Shown: piece by piece, positions 24,281 to 32,405 of the stretch
Layout: every line of letters begins with the position of its first letter
Position numbering within the stretch: the first letter of the stretch is position 1
DNA from: Paludibacteraceae bacterium
GTDB lineage: Bacteria > Bacteroidota > Bacteroidia > Bacteroidales > Paludibacteraceae
Direction of reading: 5' to 3'
Length of the DNA: 32,405 nt
Assembly (NCBI GenBank): GCA_017630395.1
Contig: JAGBVI010000031.1
Location: forward strand, 1-32,405
Made by a program: the position numbers and the translations under genes
The notes under the pieces: generated by a model
Database searches by the model: none
What the model saw: the letters and a program-made list of their open reading frames with translations, nothing else
What the model was told of the DNA's origin: nothing

Positions 24281-25378
24281 TTATGGCCGGTATCTTGATT
24301 GCTCCAACAAATGTTGAGAATCTTCAACACTTAATAAATCCGGAAGCGTTATTTCATCCTTTTCAGCCATCAGGCAACGAATGATTTGCCAACCTATCCA
24401 CACTCCGGTTCGACTTGGAGCTTGGAAGTTTTCGTCCGAAAAATATTTGGTACAATTGGCAGGATTAACGTAGTCTGAAATCATTTTAGAATTGGTGGAG
24501 AACAACTGATTATACTCTTGCATATATCTCCACATATTCTTTTCATTCATTTCACACCATTCCCATTCTTCTTCGTTGTATCCCATTAACACCTTTTCAT
24601 CCACGTTAGGGAAAATAGATTCCATAATATACATCATCTTCCCGCAATATAACATTTGGTCTAAGAGTGTTGGAGTCTCTTTTTCTATCGGATATTCGCT
24701 ACATACCCATGCATATACAGCGTCAGGTACCAATTTCTCTTTTCTAAGATTGGGTATCATATAGTTGTAGATACCCGGCACATATTGGTAGTTTTTGAAA
24801 TCAGCTCCCAAAAAGTACTCCAAAGAGACATACAATCTTTCGTTGTCTGCAGCGATATACTCTGCAAATCCAGAGAAGAAAGCATAAACTTCGGGAGTCT
24901 TAAAATCTTTTAGTAGCAAAGCGGCGCGACTAAACGCATCTGAGAATTGCAGTTCGATGTCGTTCATATCAGGATACTTCTCTTGACAATTTTCGTACAA
25001 TTCCCGATAGGCAGGGTGGGTGAGGAATAGGTAGAACAAGGTGGTTGGATTCTCTCTGATTGCCCCTGAATTTACCCCCAATTGGTGCAAATACAAATTA
25101 AAACTTTCTCCATATTGCGTTTCCAGCTCTTCGATTCGTTTCTTTAGGCAAACGGAATCGTCGTCCGGAATATCCACCAACATTAAATCGTAATTTCCTA
25201 CCTTGGCAGGTTGTGTGATGCACTCATTCAAGGCCCACACAGCTTGATCAAACCGCTCCACCTTTATCGTTGCAGGTTCCTTGATTTCGATATTGTGAAA
25301 GCGATTCTCCTTTTTTCCGCAAGCGGTTGTTGCAAGAGCAACCACAAGGAGTCCCAATAGTTTAGACCATCTTTGCAT
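24281..25378 (-). CDS. GldB-like lipoprotein
   Basis: 365 residues with a lipoprotein-type signal (MQRWSKLLGLLVVALATTAC, Cys at 20). The body matches the gliding-motility-associated GldB family in overall pattern: VERFDQAVWAL, then YGESFNLYLHQLG, EYFLGADFKNYQYVPGIYNY, MGYNEEEWEWCEMNE, and the C-terminal RTGVWIGWQIIRCLM. Members are found in non-gliding Bacteroidota as well, so gliding should not be inferred. It lies 12 bp downstream of the ABC-F gene and is probably the last gene of that operon. Confidence 0.82.
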   Translation of the reverse strand: MQRWSKLLGLLVVALATTACGKKENRFHNIEIKEPATIKVERFDQAVWALNECITQPAKVGNYDLMLVDIPDDDSVCLKKRIEELETQYGESFNLYLHQLGVNSGAIRENPTTLFYLFLTHPAYRELYENCQEKYPDMNDIELQFSDAFSRAALLLKDFKTPEVYAFFSGFAEYIAADNERLYVSLEYFLGADFKNYQYVPGIYNYMIPNLRKEKLVPDAVYAWVCSEYPIEKETPTLLDQMLYCGKMMYIMESIFPNVDEKVLMGYNEEEWEWCEMNEKNMWRYMQEYNQLFSTNSKMISDYVNPANCTKYFSDENFQAPSRTGVWIGWQIIRCLMAEKDEITLPDLLSVEDSQHLLEQSRYRP

Positions 25379-25390
25379 ACTAAGAATGAA

Positions 25391-27031
<1,641 letters not shown>

Positions 27032-27034
27032 TTA

Positions 27035-27042
27035 CAAATATA
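27035..27042 (-). promoter_or_regulatory. Possible -7 box for the ABC-F gene
   Basis: On the minus strand the sequence reads TATATTTG (plus strand CAAATATA), matching TAnnTTTG, 28 bp before the ABC-F start. No good -33 element is seen at the usual distance, and the region is AT-rich. A secondary internal promoter is possible. Confidence 0.3.
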
Positions 27043-27054
27043 TAAATTTAGCCT

Positions 27055-27537
27055 CTATTTTCGAATATAATTGACAAATTCAAAATTATAGTCGTTCTTT
27101 TCGTCTGCTTTAAAGGCTTCTCGTGAATACTCTATCCACTCCTCTCCAATTTCCGGGAATGTGGTATCACCGGCAACCTCAACATCTATGTGTGTTAAAA
27201 AAATTCTCTTGGCAAGAGGTAAAAATAATCTATAGATTTCGCCTCCGCCCATAATGAAAATCTTTTCATGCTTCAATGTAGGGTCTGACAATAAGTTTTC
27301 AATATCCGAATAGAGCTCGCATCCCTCGATTTTCTCCAAGGAACGAGACAGAATGATATTTCTTCGATTGGGCAGGGGTTTCCCAATCGATTCGAATGTC
27401 TTTCTACCCATAATCACCACATTCCCTGTTGTTAAAGCACGGAAATGTTTCATGTCTCCGGATAAGTGCCATAATAGGTGGTTGTCTTTCCCTATGACCC
27501 AATTTTTGGCAACTGCAACGATCATTGAAATATCCAT
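27055..27537 (-). CDS. folA: Dihydrofolate reductase
   Basis: 160 residues; NADPH-dependent reduction of dihydrofolate to tetrahydrofolate. Visible features are MDISMIVAVAKNWVIGKDNH, the active-site segment LLWHLSGDMKHFR with the catalytic acid D28, VVIMGRKTFESIGKPLPNRR (NADPH binding), IFIMGGGEIYRLFLPLA and FLTHIDVEVAGDTTFPE. LLWHLSGD replaces the more usual LPWHLPxD; I recall this form from other Bacteroidales. The start is 37 bp after the stop of the activase-like gene, and the next gene follows after 47 bp. Confidence 0.95.
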   Translation of the reverse strand: MDISMIVAVAKNWVIGKDNHLLWHLSGDMKHFRALTTGNVVIMGRKTFESIGKPLPNRRNIILSRSLEKIEGCELYSDIENLLSDPTLKHEKIFIMGGGEIYRLFLPLAKRIFLTHIDVEVAGDTTFPEIGEEWIEYSREAFKADEKNDYNFEFVNYIRK

Positions 27538-27574
27538 ATACGAGTTTTTTATGCGGGTTCTACAAATTCTTTCT

Positions 27575-30500
27575 CTATTTCATATTGCTGATAAATAGCA
27601 ACAAACGATTGGCGATATTAGCTTCGCTAACGCCTCCATCGAAATCAAGAGAAAGCATATTTAACTGAGGATATAAATCCTTCATCTTCTTTTCAATTCC
27701 TCGAGCCACAATGTGGTTGGCAATACATCCAAAAGGTTGCATGCTGACAACATTATTACATCCATCTTTCATAAAGGCAATCACCTCTGCCGGAAGTAAC
27801 CAACCCTCTCCAAATTGAGCGGAAAGACTGATAACATCTTTAGCATATTCGCTGATTGTCTTAATATCTTGTTCAGGTTGATAGAACTTAAATACAGAAA
27901 CCTCTGTTTCCATCTTCTTCATCATTTTCCTAATCATGTTGTAGGCCATGTCAATCACCACCGGTGGAACCTTGAATCGGCGTACATGGTTGTCTCGGTT
28001 AAACTTGTAATTGACAAATGCTCGGAAAAAGAAGTTGTGAACAGTGGACGGAATTACCTCTACACCATGCTCCATCAGCCAATCCGGTACAAATTTATGT
28101 GCGTATGGATTGAATTTCAAGAAAATCTCTCCTGTAATGCCCGCTTTAGGATATGTTCTATCCTCATAAATAGGTACATTATTAAAGGCTCTTGCTGCTT
28201 CTCCAATCAACTTTACCAATCCTTTTGTATTGTTGGTTTCAACCAATGGTTTAGCCTTTTCTAAATACAAATCGCGAAGTTTTCTTGCCTCACCCTTATT
28301 TTTCTCTCTAACGGCTATTGCATGATAGAAGATAGACAACCAATCACCATACAGTGTAGAGTAAACAACCAATGGTGCAGCCTTTATTAAGTTTAAGCGG
28401 AAGCCCGGTTGGTCGCCATTATCTGAACCGCCAATTCCAATAACCGGTACTTTTTCAAAGCCGGCATCCACAATCGCTTTCCGAATTAGCGGAGGATAAT
28501 TGGTAGCTCGGCATTGTCCTAATTGCGTAATTGCAACAGCTGTTTTGTCTAAGTCATATTTGCCGGATTGCAACGCCTTGATAATGTCTCCTACAATCAA
28601 TGTGGCAGGATAGCATACCTCATTGTTGGAATATTTTAATCCTACATCATTTGATTCTGCATTACTCAAAGGCAGTGTCTCCATATCATATCCTGCCCAC
28701 TTAAACGCCGATGGCAAAAGAGGTGATAGATACTCTGTGAAAAATGGAGCTAATATCTTTCTTCGTTCATTGTCACCTACTTCAAATTTGGCAGGTTTAA
28801 TAAACGGTTTAACTTCCGTATGCTCTTTAGAATCAAATTTCAAACTCTCAATAAGTGAACGAACACGCAGCTTCATTGAACCTACGTTGTTGATGTCATC
28901 AATCTTTAACAAGGTGAGAGATTTTCCATGTCTGTTCAATATCGAACGCACATCATCCGTGAAGAATGCATCAGGTCCGCACCCGAATGAGGTAGTCTCT
29001 ACAAAGTGTACCAATCGATTTTGTCTCGCAACCCATTGAGCAGAATTTAAAATACGATTGACAAATGACCATTGTTTGATGATGAATGACTCCTCTTCTC
29101 CGCAATTACTCTTTCTTGATACCTCTTCTGTGATGACATCTACACCCATTTGAGAAATCATTTCCGATACTTTATGTTGAACGAGCGGGTCGGTATGATA
29201 TGGACGTCCGGCTAAAACAATAACCATTCGATTTTCTGCCTGCGCTTTCTTGAATGCCTCTTCATTCAACTTTTTAATGTGAAGTCCGAAGTGAGCATAC
29301 TCTGCAATTGCCTTATCATGTGCTTTAGCAATCACCTTTTTAGAAATTCCTAATGGCGTCAAGTACTTAATCAACTGCTTCTTCAATAGCTCGTCATCTT
29401 TAAAGGTGATGACCGGAGAATCAATAGGAATTTCAGATTCGATGGCACTATTTACCACATCCGGATAGCCGATGATAATAGGGCAATTGAAACTATTATC
29501 CACCGTATTATCTTCTGTTTTTTCATAGACAACGCGAGGGAAGAAGATTCGATCTACTTTTTTATGTTGAAGTTCATAGATATGGCTATGCACCAATTTT
29601 GCAGGGAAGCAAATATTGTCGGACATTACAGAGTGAACCCCCTTCTCGTAGTTCTGGTAGGTGGAGGTAGAAGAAAGCTCCACTTGAATATTACACTCTT
29701 TAAAGAATGTATGCCAGAAAGGGAATTCCTCATACATATTTAGTGCCCTTGGAATACCTATTGTGAAGATTGGGTTAGAAAGTTTCTCTGTAGAATTATC
29801 AGCGCGGTCAAAAAGTTCTTTGTATTTCACCGCACTCATATCACAACCCGGAGTCACATCGCTATTCCCATTGGTAAATATCTTCTCACATTTGTTTCCG
29901 GAATAGTAAGCCTTCCCATTTTGGAAGGTATATTTGGTAATTTGACACTGATTTTCACACCCTTTGCAATGAAGAATCTTGGAGTCATATTCCGCTGATT
30001 GTAGGTAGTCGTTCAATGGTTTAGCCTCTTTCTCTTGGCTTGCCATTGTCTGAGCATATAACGCACAACCGTATGCGCCCATCAATTCCGGTACGTTGTT
30101 GCAATAGACATCTTTCCCGGTTAAGTTCTCGAATGCCTTGACAATAGAGTCGTTACGCATTGTTCCTCCTTGTAAAACAATGCTTCCGCCCAACTCATCA
30201 TAATTCTTGATTTTTAGGACTTTAAATAAACAGTTTTTGACAACTGAATAGGCCAAACCTGCGGCAATATCACTAACGGAGTAGCCTTCGCGTAAAACCT
30301 GTTTTACTTTTGAATTCATGAAAACGGTGCAACGAGTACCCAAATCACATGGATTTTTACTTTGGCAAGCTTGGTACACAAAGTCGCTGATTTCACAATT
30401 CAAAGTTTGAGCAAATGTTTCGATAAACGACCCACATCCGGAAGAACAAGCTTCGTTAATCTCCATTCTTGTTAAAGCTCCATTATCCACGTATATGGCT

Positions 30501-31804
30501 TTCATATCTTGACCACCGATATCGAGGATGAAAGAGACATCCGGACACATCTTTTTGGCTGCTACATAGTGAGCCATTGTTTCAATCATACCATAATCCA
30601 ACGAGTAGGCTGCTTTTATCAAGTCTTCTCCATACCCGGTAGAACATCCTGCGGTAATATGCAAATCGATTTTTTCTTCGATGCAACGTTCGCGTAATTT
30701 CTCCAAACCATGACGAACAGCTTGAATAGGATTTCCACCATTATGAACGTAGTATTTATATAAGATGTCTCCCTCTTCGTTAATTAAAACTATTTTGGTA
30801 GTAGTAGAACCGGAGTCGATTCCTAAAAATGTCTTTCCACTGCATTTGTTGATATTAACTACAGGAATATGACATTTTGATTTTTCTGCTTTCCATGCCA
30901 TATACTCCTCTTCGTCGTTGAAGATAGCAGGAAGAGAGATCGTATTACTGTTTTTCTTCTTCTGTTGAGGCTCGTGAGGTTCTGAACTTAACTTTTCGTT
31001 CAGCTCATCAATTGTCATAGGTACAGCTTCGTCGGTTGCTAGTGCTGTTCCGTAAGCCGGAATTGTATTGGCATTTTCAAGTATTACAAAATCCTTTTCC
31101 AAATCCAACTCAAAGTAGTTGGCAATAGCCTTTCTTAGAGAGGAGATAAAGGTCAATGGACCTCCACAGAATAAAACTTTTGAACGAATTTCACAACCGT
31201 GAGACAATGCGCTGGCCGTTTGAACAGCAACTGCACGGAAGATTGAGGCTGCAATGTCTTCTTTTGTCGCATTGCGTGCAATCAAATTCTGAATGTCCGT
31301 TTTTGAAAATACCCCGCATCGAGAGGCGATAGGATAGATGTGTGAGCTGTTTTTTGCCAAGTCATCTAAATCCGTTACTTCAACACCAAGGCAAAGAGCC
31401 ATTTGATCTATAAAGGCACCTGTTCCTCCTGCGCAATTTCCATTCATTCGAAGATCAGAAACTTGTCCATCGCGAAGATACACAATCTTCGCATCCTCTC
31501 CACCGATATCAATAATGGTCGAGATTTCGGGATGAACTTTCTTGGTGTACTCTGTTGCTGCAATAACTTCTTGTACGAAATGCAAACCGTAACGTTCTGC
31601 TACTCCTAACCCGACAGAGCCGGTTATTGCAAGTTTAAATTGATTCTGACCGATGGTTTCTCGTACCTCTTTTAAAAACTCAGAAATTGCTCCTTGCACA
31701 TTTGCTAAGTGTCTGCGGTACGATGAATAAACTAATTTTTCAGTTTCGTCAAGTACAACGATTTTTGCTGTCGTTGACCCGATGTCTAAGCCGATTTTAA
31801 ACAT
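27575..31804 (-). CDS. Giant acyl-CoA dehydratase activase-like protein
   Basis: 1409 residues. Two BcrA/BadF/BadG/BcrD ASKHA ATPase domains lie in tandem (about 1-260 and 325-590), each with a DxGSTTxK phosphate loop (GLDIGSTTAK, GIDSGSTTTK). Each has the two Cys that in HgdC-type activases bridge a [4Fe-4S] cluster: C124 (NCAGGTGAF) and C163 in the first, C453 (EACSSGCGSF) and C491 in the second. A Cys-rich segment HCKGCENQC follows near 624-632. Then comes a DUF2229-type region (about 680-900) and a C-terminal part resembling the 2-hydroxyacyl-CoA dehydratase component. It may form a self-contained ATP-driven electron-injecting reductase or dehydratase; the substrate is unknown. It heads the operon with folA, abcF and gldB. 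Confidence 0.85.
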   Translation of the reverse strand: MFKIGLDIGSTTAKIVVLDETEKLVYSSYRRHLANVQGAISEFLKEVRETIGQNQFKLAITGSVGLGVAERYGLHFVQEVIAATEYTKKVHPEISTIIDIGGEDAKIVYLRDGQVSDLRMNGNCAGGTGAFIDQMALCLGVEVTDLDDLAKNSSHIYPIASRCGVFSKTDIQNLIARNATKEDIAASIFRAVAVQTASALSHGCEIRSKVLFCGGPLTFISSLRKAIANYFELDLEKDFVILENANTIPAYGTALATDEAVPMTIDELNEKLSSEPHEPQQKKKNSNTISLPAIFNDEEEYMAWKAEKSKCHIPVVNINKCSGKTFLGIDSGSTTTKIVLINEEGDILYKYYVHNGGNPIQAVRHGLEKLRERCIEEKIDLHITAGCSTGYGEDLIKAAYSLDYGMIETMAHYVAAKKMCPDVSFILDIGGQDMKAIYVDNGALTRMEINEACSSGCGSFIETFAQTLNCEISDFVYQACQSKNPCDLGTRCTVFMNSKVKQVLREGYSVSDIAAGLAYSVVKNCLFKVLKIKNYDELGGSIVLQGGTMRNDSIVKAFENLTGKDVYCNNVPELMGAYGCALYAQTMASQEKEAKPLNDYLQSAEYDSKILHCKGCENQCQITKYTFQNGKAYYSGNKCEKIFTNGNSDVTPGCDMSAVKYKELFDRADNSTEKLSNPIFTIGIPRALNMYEEFPFWHTFFKECNIQVELSSTSTYQNYEKGVHSVMSDNICFPAKLVHSHIYELQHKKVDRIFFPRVVYEKTEDNTVDNSFNCPIIIGYPDVVNSAIESEIPIDSPVITFKDDELLKKQLIKYLTPLGISKKVIAKAHDKAIAEYAHFGLHIKKLNEEAFKKAQAENRMVIVLAGRPYHTDPLVQHKVSEMISQMGVDVITEEVSRKSNCGEEESFIIKQWSFVNRILNSAQWVARQNRLVHFVETTSFGCGPDAFFTDDVRSILNRHGKSLTLLKIDDINNVGSMKLRVRSLIESLKFDSKEHTEVKPFIKPAKFEVGDNERRKILAPFFTEYLSPLLPSAFKWAGYDMETLPLSNAESNDVGLKYSNNEVCYPATLIVGDIIKALQSGKYDLDKTAVAITQLGQCRATNYPPLIRKAIVDAGFEKVPVIGIGGSDNGDQPGFRLNLIKAAPLVVYSTLYGDWLSIFYHAIAVREKNKGEARKLRDLYLEKAKPLVETNNTKGLVKLIGEAARAFNNVPIYEDRTYPKAGITGEIFLKFNPYAHKFVPDWLMEHGVEVIPSTVHNFFFRAFVNYKFNRDNHVRRFKVPPVVIDMAYNMIRKMMKKMETEVSVFKFYQPEQDIKTISEYAKDVISLSAQFGEGWLLPAEVIAFMKDGCNNVVSMQPFGCIANHIVARGIEKKMKDLYPQLNMLSLDFDGGVSEANIANRLLLFISNMK

Positions 31805-31906
31805 ATATAATCTTTTTGTATCTTTTTTCTTTTTTTTAGTGTAATCAACTATTTTACCCTCCTTCTCTATTTAAAGGAGTATCAATCATCGAAATACATT
31901 TGAGTG

Positions 31907-31914
31907 CAAAGATA
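31907..31914 (-). promoter_or_regulatory. Probable -7 box of the activase operon
   Basis: The minus strand reads TATCTTTG (plus CAAAGATA), an exact match to TAnnTTTG and identical to the box at 16612. It lies 103 bp upstream of the start codon. At the -33 distance the minus strand has GTTTA. This is the best promoter candidate for the four-gene minus-strand operon. Confidence 0.5.
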
Positions 31915-32159
31915 CGATAAAAAAAGGAATAAACCACTTTTTGTTCCTTCTTTAAATTTTGATTTATGTTTTTAAACACTCTTTAATGTAAGTTCTATAT
32001 ATTTTCTAGGGGATGTTTTTGAAGTCTATTTTGTTGGATTGATTATGTACGCACCTCTTTGTTGTGCCCAAAGTGAAATTTGGCTCAGCTTTGCCTTGGT
32101 GAGAATGAAAAACATGCAAGTCAAAGAGGCTATGTGGGTCTCAATATGAAGCCGTTTAA
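31915..32159. other. Intergenic, no gene recognised
   Basis: AT-rich upstream region of the activase gene. A slightly more GC-balanced stretch at 32041-32155 could be a scrap of an element or gene, but no frame there resembles a known protein. Confidence 0.4.
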
Positions 32160-32182
32160 AATAAAATTTAAACAGCTTCTAA
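32160..32182 (+). repeat. Solo end of the foldback element
   Basis: AATAAAATTTAAACAGCTTC followed by TAA is the right-hand terminal repeat of the foldback element with no body attached. The flank TAATATT also follows the second partial end at 196-210. Confidence 0.65.
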
Positions 32183-32261
32183 TATTTAACCGCTTTCTGA
32201 AAAGTTGAATTGAGGTTGACTTAAATAATAAATTTTGTTGTAATGAGTTTTAGTTAATTTG

Positions 32262-32405
32262 TTAAGAAGTTGTTTAAATTTTATTTCGAGCATATTTGAG
32301 AGAGATTTTTAAGGTTATTTTTATTATTTTTTTGCCGTTAATAGTGGACTATTATCAAAAAAGAATAATAAAAATAGATTAAAAAGAATCTCAAAGATGC
32401 CGAAA
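32262..32405 (+). mobile_element. Foldback MITE-like element, copy D (cut by window end)
   Basis: It begins TTAAGAAGTTGTTTAAATTT, showing the full left end that copy A lacks. From 32267 it is identical to bases 1-139. The right part is outside the window. Confidence 0.8.

Noticed and set aside
24281-25378. Evidence of gliding motility from the GldB-like protein
   Set aside because: GldB-like lipoproteins occur in non-gliding Bacteroidota, and no other gld gene is in the window.

Overview
The window is a chromosomal segment of a low-GC member of the Bacteroidota, most likely order Bacteroidales. The genus cannot be told from the sequence. Evidence: protein families typical of that phylum (GldB-type lipoprotein, DUF3791 proteins, TupA-like ATP-grasp, a 1409-residue double acyl-CoA dehydratase activase, a DHFR with an LLWHLSGD active-site segment), weak or absent Shine-Dalgarno sequences, and -7 boxes of the TAnnTTTG type.

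Positions 1-16180 (+ strand) hold a surface-polysaccharide or glycan locus. It contains a UDP-HexNAc 6-dehydrogenase, a Wzx-like flippase, a Wzy-like polymerase, a truncated CapA gene, a TupA-like ATP-grasp protein, a GT4, an acyltransferase, a polysaccharide pyruvyl transferase translationally coupled to a two-cluster Fe-S F420-dehydrogenase-beta-like protein, a GT2, a second GT4, a PglC-type phosphoglycosyl transferase, a PglD-type acetyltransferase and a PglE-type aminotransferase. A PglF/WbpM-type 4,6-dehydratase (17469-19409) and a mannose-6-phosphate isomerase (19413-20465) follow after a gap. PglF, PglE, PglD and PglC together predict UDP-di-N-acetylbacillosamine made from UDP-GlcNAc and placed on undecaprenyl phosphate. 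The second GT4 would add the next sugar, the other enzymes would extend and decorate the unit, and Wzx and Wzy would export and polymerise it.

The locus is full of inserted and decaying DNA. There is a foldback MITE-like element with two near-complete copies cut by the window ends, two internally deleted copies and one solo end. A ~50-bp repeat flanks a four-helix-bundle gene. A DUF3791 pair surrounds a 9-codon stub of what looks like a DUF3990 gene. Other remnants are two winged-helix (Fic/AlbA_2-type) ends, a truncated AAA_14 ATPase, an IS30-like transposase fragment and a twice-frameshifted acyltransferase.

Positions 22523-24017 (+) encode an exported MORN-repeat protein and a lipoprotein. 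The last codons of the lipoprotein were rewritten by a second, clean MITE with 17-bp terminal inverted repeats and a 9-bp target duplication.

Positions 24281-31804 (- strand) look like a housekeeping operon: the activase-like giant protein, dihydrofolate reductase, an asymmetric ABC-F ATPase and a GldB-like lipoprotein.

Bases 1-139 and 32267-32405 are identical. Both lie in the foldback element, so this is best read as an assembly break at a repeat and not as a circular molecule. No tRNA, rRNA or CRISPR array was recognised.
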